Shown: one piece after another, positions 49,165-58,367 of the stretch
Numbering within the stretch: position 1 is the stretch's first letter
Layout of the letters: each line of letters opens with the position of its first letter
Source of the DNA: Devosia ureilytica
GTDB taxonomy: Bacteria; Pseudomonadota; Alphaproteobacteria; Rhizobiales; Devosiaceae
Assembly (NCBI RefSeq): GCF_024273195.1
Contig: NZ_JAMZCU010000005.1
Coordinates: 95,628 to 159,627, forward strand
Reading direction: 5' to 3'
Length of the DNA stretch: 64,000 nucleotides
The notes under the pieces: generated by a model
The model's database searches: none
Told to the model about the DNA's origin: nothing
The model's input: the letters and a program-made list of their open reading frames with translations, nothing else
Position numbers and translations under genes: made by a program

Positions 49165-49278
49165 CACCCCCACCCAACCTCCCCCTGACAGGGGGAGGGG
49201 CTGATCGAGCTTGCTGATAGAACAGAGCGAACTCGGAGCTACCCCTCCCCCTCCTTCAGGGGGAGGCCGGGTGGGGGT
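49165..49278. repeat. Large inverted repeat between serC and serA
   Basis: Left arm CACCCCCACCC..CCTCCCCC (49165-49186) and right arm GGGGGAGG..GGGTGGGGG (49257-49277) match over about 22 of 24 bases. Each arm also holds its own CCTCCCCC/GGGGGAGG hairpin. This is a composite member of the repeat family. Confidence 0.75.
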
Positions 49279-49312
49279 CCAGTTCCACATTTGAAATCCA
49301 GGACATCCCAAA

Positions 49313-50896
49313 ATGCCAAAAGTTCTCGTTTCCGACAAACTGAGCCCGACCGCCGTCCAGATCTTCAAGGACAATGGCGTCGAGGTCGACTACCTGCCCG
49401 ACCTGGGCAAGGATAAGGACAAGCTGTTCGAGGTCATCGGCCAGTATGATGGCCTGGCGATCCGCTCGGCCACCAAGGTCACCGAAAAGATCATCTCGGC
49501 AGCGACCAATCTCAAGGTCATCGGGCGCGCCGGCATTGGTGTCGACAATGTCGATATTCCGGCAGCGACCAAGAAGGGCATCATCGTGATGAACACGCCC
49601 TTCGGCAATTCGATCACCACCGCCGAGCACGCCATTTCCATGATGATGGCGCTGGCCCGCCAGCTGCCCGAGGCCGATGCATCCACCCGCGCCAGCAAGT
49701 GGGAAAAGAACCGCTTCATGGGCGTCGAAGTGACCAGCAAGACCCTTGGCCTGATCGGAGCCGGCAATATCGGCTCGATCGTCGCCGACCGGGCGCAGGG
49801 CCTGCGCATGAAGGTCATCGCCTTTGATCCCTTCCTCACCCCCGAGCGCGCCCAGACCATGGGCGTTGAAAAGGTTGAGCTGGACGAGCTGCTGGCCCGC
49901 GCCGACTTTATTACCCTGCACACCCCGCTGATCGACGCCACTCGCAACATTCTCAATGCCGAGACCCTGGCCAAGACCAAGAAGGGCGTGCGTATCATCA
50001 ATTGTGCCCGTGGCGGATTGATCGATGAAGAGGCGCTTTATGCGGCGCTGAAGTCGGGCCAGGTGGCCGGTGCGGCGCTCGACGTGTTCCTGGTGGAGCC
50101 GGCCGAGAACAATCCGTTGTTCGAGCTGCCCAATGTCATCTGCACGCCCCATCTTGGCGCTTCGACCACAGAAGCCCAGGAGAATGTGGCCCTGCAGGTT
50201 GCCGAACAGATTTCGGCCTATCTGATGAGCGGCGAAATCACCAATGCGCTGAACTTCCCATCGATCTCGGCCGAAGAAGCACCGATCATCACCCCCTGGG
50301 TGAAGCTGGCCGAAACGCTGGGGTCCTTTGCCGGCCAGCTCACCGAAACCGCGATCAAGGGCATCCAGATCGAGTTCGAAGGCACCCCGGCCGGGCTCAA
50401 TACCAAGCCGATGATCGCTGCTGCCATCAACGGCGTGCTCAAGCCTTCGCTGGGCGATATCAACATGGTCTCCGCCCCCCAGATCGCCAAGGATCGCGGC
50501 ATTCTGGTGGAAACCACCACCCGCGACCAGCAGGGTGCCTATGAAGGCTATATCCGCCTGACCGTGACCACCGAACGCCAGACCCGCGGCGTTGCCGGCA
50601 CGCTGTTCGTCAACGGCAAGCCCCGCATCATCCAGGTCAAGGACATCAACATGGAGGCCGAAGTCACGCCCCACATGCTCTATGTCACCAATGAGGACAA
50701 GCCGGGCCATATCGGCCGTCTCGGCACCACTCTGGGCGCGCTCAACATCAACATCGCCAACTTCAACCTCGGCCGTGCCGATGTGGGCGGCGACGCCATC
50801 GCGCTGGTCTCCATCGATGGCACACTGACCGAAGACCAGCTTGGCCAGATCGCCAAGCTCGAAGGCGTCAAGCAGGCCAAAGCCCTGACGTTCTGA
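49313..50896 (+). CDS. serA: D-3-phosphoglycerate dehydrogenase SerA
   Basis: A protein of 527 residues, long type with intervening and ACT domains. The NAD motif is GLIGAGNIGSIVADRA near 147. The catalytic His lies in CTPHLGASTTEAQ. The C-terminal ACT domain (about 455-527) includes HIGRLGTTLGALNINIANFNLGR. It converts 3-phosphoglycerate to 3-phosphohydroxypyruvate, the first step of serine synthesis. Confidence 0.98.
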   Translation: MPKVLVSDKLSPTAVQIFKDNGVEVDYLPDLGKDKDKLFEVIGQYDGLAIRSATKVTEKIISAATNLKVIGRAGIGVDNVDIPAATKKGIIVMNTPFGNSITTAEHAISMMMALARQLPEADASTRASKWEKNRFMGVEVTSKTLGLIGAGNIGSIVADRAQGLRMKVIAFDPFLTPERAQTMGVEKVELDELLARADFITLHTPLIDATRNILNAETLAKTKKGVRIINCARGGLIDEEALYAALKSGQVAGAALDVFLVEPAENNPLFELPNVICTPHLGASTTEAQENVALQVAEQISAYLMSGEITNALNFPSISAEEAPIITPWVKLAETLGSFAGQLTETAIKGIQIEFEGTPAGLNTKPMIAAAINGVLKPSLGDINMVSAPQIAKDRGILVETTTRDQQGAYEGYIRLTVTTERQTRGVAGTLFVNGKPRIIQVKDINMEAEVTPHMLYVTNEDKPGHIGRLGTTLGALNINIANFNLGRADVGGDAIALVSIDGTLTEDQLGQIAKLEGVKQAKALTF

Positions 50897-50908
50897 GCCG
50901 TCGAACTG

Positions 50909-50959
50909 CCTCCTGCACCTTGATCTTGTCTCAATTGAGATACATATTGGTGCAGGAGG
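50909..50959 (+). promoter_or_regulatory. Toxin-antitoxin promoter/operator with nested inverted repeats
   Basis: An inner 12-bp palindrome TCTCAATTGAGA (50929-50940) lies between a TTGATC (50920-50925) and a CATATT (50943-50948), 17 apart: an autoregulatory operator layout. An outer 11-bp inverted repeat CCTCCTGCACC (50909-50919) and GGTGCAGGAGG (50949-50959) includes the antitoxin ribosome site. Confidence 0.65.
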
Positions 50960-50965
50960 TCACTC

Positions 50966-51247
50966 ATGGCTACGCAAAGTTCCATGCTCCACGTTCGCGT
51001 GGACGACGACACTAAAGAAAAAGCCACAGAGGCTCTCAACGCGATGGGCCTTTCGGTATCCGATGCGGTGCGCCTGTTCCTGCGCCGCGTCGTGATCGAT
51101 CAAGCATTTCCGTTGGAACTAAAAGTTCCCAATGCCGAGACGCGCGCCGCCATGGCGGAAGCGGACGAGATTGGGCGGACTGGCAAGGCGCGCTTTTCGA
51201 CCAGCAACGAGTTGATCGAAGACCTTGAAAAGACCGGCAAGCAGTAA
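50966..51247 (+). CDS. RelB/DinJ-family antitoxin
   Basis: A protein of 93 residues. The N-terminal ribbon-helix-helix MLHVRVDDDTKEKATEALNAMG binds DNA. The C-terminal part (about 55-93) neutralises the toxin. A strong AGGAGG site lies 6 bases upstream. It overlaps the toxin gene. Confidence 0.9.
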   Translation: MATQSSMLHVRVDDDTKEKATEALNAMGLSVSDAVRLFLRRVVIDQAFPLELKVPNAETRAAMAEADEIGRTGKARFSTSNELIEDLEKTGKQ

Positions 51248-51551
51248 GCGGGCGGGCTTGCCGCGGGCGGCCGACTATACAAAAACGTTCCTCAAGGACT
51301 GGGAGCGTCTGGCCCGCTCTGGCCGCTATGACCTCAATCGACTAAAGCATGTCATGCTGCTGCTGGTCGCAAATGACGCACCGCTCGGTCCCGAATGGCT
51401 TGACCACGCCCTGAAAGGTGATTGGGCCGGCCATCGCGAATGCCACATTGGCGGCGATTTCCTATTGGCTTACAAGATCGAGGACACTGGAAAGGCCGGC
51501 ATGGTCATTTTCGTCCGCGCGGGCACCCATGCCGATCTCTTTGAAGCGTAG
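51225..51551 (+). CDS. YafQ-family mRNA interferase toxin
   Basis: A protein of 108 residues from a TTG inside the antitoxin's last codons (23-base overlap). The core [66 protein letters not shown] carries the YafQ catalytic His residues. A second TTG at 51258 is also possible. It would be a ribosome-dependent endoribonuclease. Confidence 0.85.
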   Translation: MKRPASSKRAGLPRAADYTKTFLKDWERLARSGRYDLNRLKHVMLLLVANDAPLGPEWLDHALKGDWAGHRECHIGGDFLLAYKIEDTGKAGMVIFVRAGTHADLFEA

Positions 51552-51559
51552 GCGGGAAA

Positions 51560-52501
51560 TCAGCCGCGCCGGGCCGCCCATTCGGCGAGAAGAATGCCCG
51601 AGATGATGATGGCCGCCGCGATGAAGTGATAAAACTCCAGCCGCTCGCCCAGAATGATCACCGAACCGAGCGTACCGAACACCGGGATGAGGTTATGGCT
51701 GGGCGCGGCGCGATTGGCGCCAACCAGTTCCACGCCGCGGGCATAGGCCACCTGGCTGAACATGGACGGGAAGACTGCCACATAAGCAATCACCGCCCAC
51801 ACCACCGGCGGCGCGCTGGCCAGGGTCGTCACCGTCCCCAAACCGCCCCCGAACAGCGCCAGCATGATGACGGCCGTTACGGCTGCGCCGAAGAAAGACA
51901 CCGCCATAAAGCTCAGAATGTGCATTTTGGGGCGGAAGCGCAGCGCCAGCGTATAGGCCGTATAAGCCAGGCACGCGAGCATGACGAAGCCGTCGCCCAG
52001 GTTGATGTCGAGCGTTACGATGCGGGTCAGGTCGCCATGGGTGGCGGTCAGCACCACCCCGGTGATGGCCAGCAGCACGCCGATGATCTGGATCGGCCGC
52101 GCCCGCACCCGGAAGAAAATGAAATTGGCACCCAGAATCAGCATGGGCAGCGAGGCCTGCTCGATGGCCGAATTGACTGCTGTCGTCGTCTGCAGCCCCA
52201 GATACAGGAAGCCATTGAAGAGGGCATAACCGACAACGCCATAGGCCATCAGCACCGCCCAATAGCGGCGCAGCACCGGCCAGTCGCCCTTCAGGTGCGG
52301 CCAGGCAAACGGCACGATAAAGGCAGTTGCGAGCACGCAGCGGCTGGCCAGCAGCAAAAACGGGTCGATTTGCCCCACGGTGAGCTTGGCCGCCACCACA
52401 TTGCCGCCCCAGAAAAGCGGAGCAAGCACCAGAAGCAGATAGGGTTGATCGAGAACGCGGGCGAAAATGCCGCTCTTTTGCAGATCTTGCGGCTTTGTCA
52501 T
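51560..52501 (-). CDS. EamA/DMT-family transporter
   Basis: A protein of 313 residues with about ten membrane helices and two EamA repeats ([15 protein letters not shown] and [35 protein letters not shown]). It is probably a metabolite or drug exporter; the substrate is unknown. The start at 52501 is preferred over an extended frame to 52627. Confidence 0.88.
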   Translation of the reverse strand: MTKPQDLQKSGIFARVLDQPYLLLVLAPLFWGGNVVAAKLTVGQIDPFLLLASRCVLATAFIVPFAWPHLKGDWPVLRRYWAVLMAYGVVGYALFNGFLYLGLQTTTAVNSAIEQASLPMLILGANFIFFRVRARPIQIIGVLLAITGVVLTATHGDLTRIVTLDINLGDGFVMLACLAYTAYTLALRFRPKMHILSFMAVSFFGAAVTAVIMLALFGGGLGTVTTLASAPPVVWAVIAYVAVFPSMFSQVAYARGVELVGANRAAPSHNLIPVFGTLGSVIILGERLEFYHFIAAAIIISGILLAEWAARRG

Positions 52502-52657
52502 CGTCGCCCGGGTGATGTAAGGACAGTCGGACTTAACAGTTATTCGGCCGCAGTCAAACCCGACAAAGGGTGGTCGAGGGGACGTTGGTCCTATCATCGT
52601 AGGGTTCCGCTTAAGGGCTGGAACCATTGTTGTGCTTGCTTTGGGGAAGTCTGGATT

Positions 52658-53947
52658 ATGGCGAATGTGGTTGTCGTCGGCTCACAATGGGGCGACGAGG
52701 GCAAGGGCAAGATTGTGGACTGGCTGTCGGAGCGCGCCGACGTTGTCGTGCGCTTCCACGGCGGGCACAATGCCGGCCATACGCTGGTCATCGACGGCGT
52801 CAGCTACAAGCTCGCCCTGCTGCCCTCGGGCCTGGTCCAGGGCAAGCTCTCGGTCATCGGCAATGGCGTGGTGGTCGACCCGCACCACTTTGTCGCCGAA
52901 ATGGCCAAGCTGCGCGCCCAGGGCGTCGAGATCACGCCCAAGATCCTGCGCATTGCCGACAATGCGCCGCTGATTCTCTCCCTGCACCGGGAACTCGACG
53001 GCATCCGCGAGGACGCCAATTCCGGGCTCAAGATCGGCACCACCCGTCGCGGCATCGGCCCGGCCTATGAGGACAAGGTTGGCCGCCGCGCCATTCGCCT
53101 GGTTGACCTCAGCGAACCCGAAACGCTGATGCCCAAGATCGAACGGCTGCTGACCCATCACAACGCGCTGCGCCGTGGCATGGGCCTTGATGAAATCGCC
53201 GCGGCCACTATCTACGAGGAACTGACCTCGATTGCCGGGGAAATCCTGCCCTTCATGGATCAGGTCTGGCGCGTGCTCGAAGACAAGCGCAAGTCCGGCG
53301 CCCGCATCCTGTTCGAAGGCGCCCAGGGCGCCCTGCTCGACAATGATCACGGCACCTATCCCTTCGTGACCTCGTCCAACACTGTCGCCGGCCAGGCCGC
53401 CGCCGGTTCGGGCCTCGGCCCCACGGCCATCGGCTATGTGCTGGGCATCACCAAGGCCTATACCACCCGCGTCGGCGAAGGCCCCTTCCCCTGCGAGCTG
53501 GACGACGAGATCGGCAAGCACCTGGCCGTGGTCGGGCGCGAAGTGGGCGTCAACACCGGCCGTCCGCGCCGCTGCGGCTGGTTCGACGCCGTGCTGGTGC
53601 GCCAGACCGTCAAGACCTCGGGCATCACCGGCATTGCGCTGACCAAGCTCGACGTGCTCGACGGGCTCAAGGAGATCAAGGTCTGCGTCGGCTACGAGCT
53701 GGACGGATCACGCATTGATTATTTGCCTGCCTCAATGGGAGCACAGGCGCGGGTTAAGCCAATCTACGAGACCCTCGAAGGTTGGTCCGAAACCACGGCT
53801 GGCGCCCGCAGCTGGGCCGAATTGCCGGCCCAGGCTGTCAAATATGTACGCTACATCGAGGAGCTGATCGGGGCCCCGGTTGCCCTGTTATCAACTTCTC
53901 CAGAAAGGGCGGATACCATCCTTGTGGTTGACCCATTCCAAGACTGA
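52658..53947 (+). CDS. purA: Adenylosuccinate synthetase PurA
   Basis: A protein of 429 residues. The N-terminal [19 protein letters not shown]-loop with catalytic Asp, the GHNAGHTLV His motif, and the [11 protein letters not shown] loop are complete. It makes adenylosuccinate from IMP, Asp and GTP. A GGGGAAG site lies upstream. Confidence 0.98.
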   Translation: MANVVVVGSQWGDEGKGKIVDWLSERADVVVRFHGGHNAGHTLVIDGVSYKLALLPSGLVQGKLSVIGNGVVVDPHHFVAEMAKLRAQGVEITPKILRIADNAPLILSLHRELDGIREDANSGLKIGTTRRGIGPAYEDKVGRRAIRLVDLSEPETLMPKIERLLTHHNALRRGMGLDEIAAATIYEELTSIAGEILPFMDQVWRVLEDKRKSGARILFEGAQGALLDNDHGTYPFVTSSNTVAGQAAAGSGLGPTAIGYVLGITKAYTTRVGEGPFPCELDDEIGKHLAVVGREVGVNTGRPRRCGWFDAVLVRQTVKTSGITGIALTKLDVLDGLKEIKVCVGYELDGSRIDYLPASMGAQARVKPIYETLEGWSETTAGARSWAELPAQAVKYVRYIEELIGAPVALLSTSPERADTILVVDPFQD

Positions 53948-53995
53948 GAAATTTTGATACAAGACTGCGCTGTCATAGTGAGTACCAAGTAGCCA

Positions 53996-55975
53996 ATGGC
54001 GGATTACAAGGAGCTGTTGCGTCGGGCGATTTCGGCGCTGCCGGAGAACAACGGGGCTGCCCGGCGTGCAGTCTATGAGAAGGCGCGCTCGGCTCTGGTG
54101 GGCCAGCTTCGCGCCATCCAGCCACCGCTCCCGGCGCGCGACATCACCCAGCATCGCCTGCAGCTCGAAGATTGTATCCGTCAGGTCGAACAGGAAGCCA
54201 GCGAGGCCGTCATCAGCCTCGGACGCGACGGCCCCCTGGCGGCACGTCCGGCGCCCGACACTCCTGCCCTCAACGTGCGGCCAACGCCTCCGCCACAACC
54301 GCAGCCGCAGCCCAAGCTGGCCGAGGTCAGCGTCGCGAGCGAAGCCAAGCCGCCCGCAACCTCACCCGAAGCCGAGCCGACCCCAAAGCCGGTCGAGCCC
54401 GCTCCGGCCGCCGTGCCGGTCGAGGCCCCGCCCGAGCCCAAGTCTGCTGCGCCGGAAGAACCCGTCAAAGAGCCGGGCGTGGAAACGCCGTCTCCCCGGG
54501 ACTCTATCGAATCCATCATCGCCCAGGCCGCCCAGACCAGCGGCGCGGTGCTGCTGAGCGATGACAAGCCGGCAAAAACCGATGCCCCCGTCGCGCCTGT
54601 CGAAGACAAGCCTACCCGGCCCCTGACGTTCACGCCGCGACCGCCAGCGAGCAGCGGCAACACCCAGGCCGTATCCGCGACAACCGTGGCGCCGCGCATT
54701 GAGCCGATGCTGGGCAGCACGGCCCTCGCCAGCCAGCCGGTGCTGACCGAACCGGTTATCATCGAACCGCCATTGCCGGTCGATCCGGCGCTGTCGAGCG
54801 TCCGTGAAGTCGAAATTGAGCAGGACGATGCCCGCGCCGCCGAAGGCGCCATCGAACGCGCCATCGAGACCCTTGACCGCGAAGCCCGTGGCGAAGCCAC
54901 AGAGCCGCCGCCGGAACGCGAAGACAATGCCGCCGTCGAGGCCAGCCAACAGGACGAGGATGCCGGTTTTGCGCCGGTTGGTGCCGAGCGCCGCTCCGGC
55001 GCAGGGCTGACCATCTTTCTCATCGTCTTTGTCGTGCTGCTGGCTGGCGTCGGTGGCGCAGGCTTCTGGGCCTGGCGCGAAGGCTATGTCGATCTTGACC
55101 AGATGTTCGGGCGCACTCAGACAGCCGTGACCCAGCCGGTGACCACCACCGAGCCGGCCAGCCTGCCCACCATGGACAGCGCCGCCACTCCGGCCCCAAC
55201 CGACACAGAGGGCGCTTCAGGCCCCGGCAATACCGCCACCACGGCCGCCACCGAGCCCACCAGCGCGCTCGAAGTGACCGACGAAGACCGTCTCGAACCG
55301 ACGCCGGAAGCCGTGACCCCGACCGGCAACGAAACCGTGTTGCCCTCCATTGACGGCGAGACCAAAACAGAGGAGCGGCTTTCGGGCGAGGATACGTCCA
55401 TTGCCGCCACCGAGGACCCTGCAGCCAGCGTCGATCCGGCGGTACTGGCCGGCAATCAGTCCCTGCTGCTCGAAGCCTCGACCAATGGTCAGGGCGGCGC
55501 CGTGCCCTTCTCGGGCACCGTCGAATGGACCCAGGGCAGCGACGAAATCGGCCTGCCGACCTTGCAGGCCCAGGCCAGCATTCCGGCGCGCAACCTGGGT
55601 GTCTCGATTATCATCCGCAAGAACAACGATCCGGTTCTGCCCGCCAGCCACCTGATGGAAATCAGCTTCGATGTGCCCGATACCTTCATCGGCGGCTCGA
55701 TAGCAACGCTGGCCGGTGTGCTGCTCAAGGACGAGGAACTGGTTCCTGGCACGGCTCTGGCCGGTGCCGCGGCGCGCGTCGTGGGCAATTCATTCCTCTT
55801 TGCCCTCAGCGCCTCGCCGAGCGACCTGACCACCAATACCAACCTGCTGGGCAGCCGCCGCTGGCTCGATCTTGCCATTGTCTATGGCACGGGCCGCAAC
55901 GCCATCCTGACGCTCGAAAAGGACGAAGAGGCCGAGGCCCTGTTTGATACGGTTCTGGCGGCCTGGGCCGAATAG
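53996..55975 (+). CDS. Large single-pass membrane protein of unknown function
   Basis: A protein of 659 residues. N-terminal ~65 residues are helical (ADYKELLRRAISALPENNGAA). A long Pro/Ala/Glu-rich linker (about 75-330) follows, then one membrane helix (about 337-360), a Thr/Pro/Glu-rich linker, and a C-terminal globular domain (about 482-659) with LGVSIIIRKNNDPVLPASHLMEISFDVP. It follows purA by 48 bases. The N-terminus is predicted cytosolic and the folded C-terminus periplasmic. I do not recognise the family. Confidence 0.85.
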   Translation: MADYKELLRRAISALPENNGAARRAVYEKARSALVGQLRAIQPPLPARDITQHRLQLEDCIRQVEQEASEAVISLGRDGPLAARPAPDTPALNVRPTPPPQPQPQPKLAEVSVASEAKPPATSPEAEPTPKPVEPAPAAVPVEAPPEPKSAAPEEPVKEPGVETPSPRDSIESIIAQAAQTSGAVLLSDDKPAKTDAPVAPVEDKPTRPLTFTPRPPASSGNTQAVSATTVAPRIEPMLGSTALASQPVLTEPVIIEPPLPVDPALSSVREVEIEQDDARAAEGAIERAIETLDREARGEATEPPPEREDNAAVEASQQDEDAGFAPVGAERRSGAGLTIFLIVFVVLLAGVGGAGFWAWREGYVDLDQMFGRTQTAVTQPVTTTEPASLPTMDSAATPAPTDTEGASGPGNTATTAATEPTSALEVTDEDRLEPTPEAVTPTGNETVLPSIDGETKTEERLSGEDTSIAATEDPAASVDPAVLAGNQSLLLEASTNGQGGAVPFSGTVEWTQGSDEIGLPTLQAQASIPARNLGVSIIIRKNNDPVLPASHLMEISFDVPDTFIGGSIATLAGVLLKDEELVPGTALAGAAARVVGNSFLFALSASPSDLTTNTNLLGSRRWLDLAIVYGTGRNAILTLEKDEEAEALFDTVLAAWAE

Positions 55976-55985
55976 CGGGCGCGCC

Positions 55986-56624
55986 TCAGGCGCGTTCGAG
56001 CCGGCCATCAACGATGCGGTAATGAGCCTCGGCCAGCGCTGCAATGTCGTCGGCGTGGTGGCTGACCAGCACCGTGTGCCAGCCATGCCGGCGGGTCAGA
56101 TCACCCACGAGTTCTCGCGTGGTCTTGCGGGTTTCATCATCCAGCGCCGAGAAGGGCTCGTCCAGCAGCAGCACCGGCCGGTCGCGCAACAGGGTGCGCG
56201 CCAGTGCCACGCGCTGCTTTTGTCCCCCCGACAGGTTCGACGCGATCCTGTCCTCAAAACCCGATAGTCCAACCTCGGCGAGGGCCGTTGCGACCCGCGC
56301 CTTGCCATCGGCCTTTGGCGTCCCGCGTGGCAGGCCGAGGGCGGCATTTTCTGCGGCGCTCAGGTGCTCGAAGAGGTTGTCGGCCTGCAGCAACAGGGAC
56401 ACAGGTCGCGTCTCTGGCGGGAGGGACAGCAGGCCGACGCCATCCAGACTAAGCGATCCGCTGGTGGGGCGGATAAATCCGGCCAGGAGATCAAGCAGCG
56501 TCGACTTGCCCGACCCGCTGGCGCCAGAAATTGCCGTGACCGTGCCCGGCATGGCCTCGAGGGTAAATCGATAGGGCTCGCCCTGCCCCGGATAGGCAAA
56601 GACCAGGTCATCGGCGCGGAGCAT
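55986..56624 (-). CDS. thiQ: Thiamine ABC transporter ATP-binding protein ThiQ
   Basis: A protein of 212 residues. Walker A is SGASGSGKSTLL, the signature LSGGQKQRVALART, and Walker B PVLLLDEPFSALD. The start at 56624 overlaps the end of thiP. It is the last gene of the riboswitch-controlled thiBPQ operon. Confidence 0.92.
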   Translation of the reverse strand: MLRADDLVFAYPGQGEPYRFTLEAMPGTVTAISGASGSGKSTLLDLLAGFIRPTSGSLSLDGVGLLSLPPETRPVSLLLQADNLFEHLSAAENAALGLPRGTPKADGKARVATALAEVGLSGFEDRIASNLSGGQKQRVALARTLLRDRPVLLLDEPFSALDDETRKTTRELVGDLTRRHGWHTVLVSHHADDIAALAEAHYRIVDGRLERA

Positions 56625-58200
56625 GGGCGATCCTCTCGATAAGGCGCGGCAGGCCGACAAAGGCGGCAATGGTAAAGATCAGCAGGAGTGCCGCAATCGC
56701 CGCCGCATCATTGCTGCGGTACGAGCCAAGGGCCCGATACATCATCAGCGGCAGGGTCTGGAAATCCTGCGTGCCAAAGAGCGCAATCACCCCCAGGTCC
56801 CCCAGCGAAAAGCAGAAGGCCAGCGCCAGCATCAGCCCGATGTCGCGCCCCAGCAGCGGATATTCGATGGCCGTGAACTGCTGCCAGCCCGAGAGACCCA
56901 GCGAACGGATCAGCTTGCCGCGCGAGCGCAGAACCGCATCGAGCGGCGGCCCCAGCGTCGCCATGGCAAAGGGCAGCGACAGAAGGCTATTGGCAATGAC
57001 CACCACCACCGGGGCGGCCGCGCCGGACGGCACGCCCAGGGCGCGCACCAAAAGGAAAAAACCCAGCGACAGCACCACCGCTGGCACCGCAAGATAAGCA
57101 TAGGCCGGGACACCGAGCAGGGTGCGCCCGACCCGCTGAGCGGTGGCGCTCCGCCCCAGCGCCAGAACCAGCGCCAGTGCCAAGGTAAGCGCAGCAGAGC
57201 TGGCACCAATAATGACGCTGGTGGCCGTGGCACGCCAGAAACTGGCCTGTTCGAGCACCCGGAACAATCCGCCCGCCAGCCCCTCATAAAGGACATTGAG
57301 CAGGGGCAGCGCAAAGCCCAGTGTCGCCAGCACCAGCACCAGCCATTGCACCGCGCGCACCGGCCGTGCATCGCGCCAATTGGGCTGGGCGGAACGGCTG
57401 AGCGCCGACGGCACCGGCGTGAAGGCCGAGGCGATGAGGATGACGACGGAACAGACTGCAATTTGCGTCAGCGCCAGCCGCACCGCGCCCGCGAGATCGA
57501 AATCGAGCCGCACTGCGGTGTAGATCGCCACTTCCAGCGTCTGGTTGGCCGGGCCGCCACCCAGCAGCAGCACGATGGGAAAGCTGGTGAAGGCCAGAAG
57601 AAAAATGATCGCACCCAGGCCCGGCAGGCTGCCACGCATGGCCGGCCAGTCGATCAGCCTGAAGCGCTGCACCGCGCCAAGCCCCAGCGACTGTCCGACC
57701 TTGAGCCGGCTCTGCGCAATGGCATCGAGCCGCGCCAGCAAGATGCGGGCGGCAAAGGCACCATCGAGCACCACATGGGCGATGAGAATGCCCGACAACC
57801 CATAGGCGGGACTGTCGAAGCTGAACCCGAACAGCGACTGCGCCGCCTGGTTGATCCAGCCATTGCGTCCCCAGATGGACAGCAGCCCGAAGGCAACCAC
57901 CATGCCCGGCGTGACAATAGCCGCCGCAAACAGCCCCACCACCAGATCGCGCCCAAAAAACCGCAGCCGGTTGAGCGCCCAGGCCACGGCCACGCCCACA
58001 CCCAGCGAGAGCACCATGGTCAGCCCGGCCTGCAGCGCCGTCATCCGCAGCAGATGGGCGAGATCCACCCGCGATCCGCCGCTGGCGCCTGTCGCCGCAT
58101 CGAGAATGGCCCAGAGCACCGCAACGATCAGCGCCGCGATGATGAGGGTCAACCCGGTGGCAGTGGCGATCCGAAGGGGTCGGCGGGGGAGGGTCAGCAT
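56608..58200 (-). CDS. thiP: Thiamine ABC transporter permease ThiP
   Basis: A protein of 530 residues with two BPD_transp_1 permease units in tandem and about 12 membrane helices, including the EAA-type loops LARLDAIAQSRLKVGQSLGLG and LRSRGKLIRSLGLSGWQQF. It lies between thiB and thiQ, and a repeat lies between thiB and thiP. Confidence 0.93.
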   Translation of the reverse strand: MLTLPRRPLRIATATGLTLIIAALIVAVLWAILDAATGASGGSRVDLAHLLRMTALQAGLTMVLSLGVGVAVAWALNRLRFFGRDLVVGLFAAAIVTPGMVVAFGLLSIWGRNGWINQAAQSLFGFSFDSPAYGLSGILIAHVVLDGAFAARILLARLDAIAQSRLKVGQSLGLGAVQRFRLIDWPAMRGSLPGLGAIIFLLAFTSFPIVLLLGGGPANQTLEVAIYTAVRLDFDLAGAVRLALTQIAVCSVVILIASAFTPVPSALSRSAQPNWRDARPVRAVQWLVLVLATLGFALPLLNVLYEGLAGGLFRVLEQASFWRATATSVIIGASSAALTLALALVLALGRSATAQRVGRTLLGVPAYAYLAVPAVVLSLGFFLLVRALGVPSGAAAPVVVVIANSLLSLPFAMATLGPPLDAVLRSRGKLIRSLGLSGWQQFTAIEYPLLGRDIGLMLALAFCFSLGDLGVIALFGTQDFQTLPLMMYRALGSYRSNDAAAIAALLLIFTIAAFVGLPRLIERIAHAPRR

Positions 58201-58216
58201 GGGCGCCCTGCCCCGA

Positions 58217-58355
58217 CATCCCCCTCATCCGGCGCTGCGCGCCAGCTTCTCCCCGAGGGCGAGAAGCATGGCACAGCGTCCACCCTTGTGCCTCTCCCCA
58301 GCGGGGAGAGGGTGGATCGGCCGGAAGCCGAGACGGGTGAGGGGGACCTTTCCAC
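58217..58355. repeat. Dispersed palindromic repeat, copy 4, between thiP and thiB
   Basis: CCCTCATCCGG...CTTCTCCCCGAGGGCGAGAAG at the left and CCTCTCCCC-AGC-GGGGAGAGG with CCGAGACGGGTGAGGGG at the right. The outer CCCTCAT/GGTGAGGG parts pair as a large hairpin. It sits inside the thi operon spacer. Confidence 0.65.
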
Positions 58356-58367
58356 GAGTGCGGACCT

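Noticed and set aside
51626-52657. N-terminal extension of purA by ~340 codons
   Set aside because: It runs antisense over the EamA transporter; PurA starts at [12 protein letters not shown].
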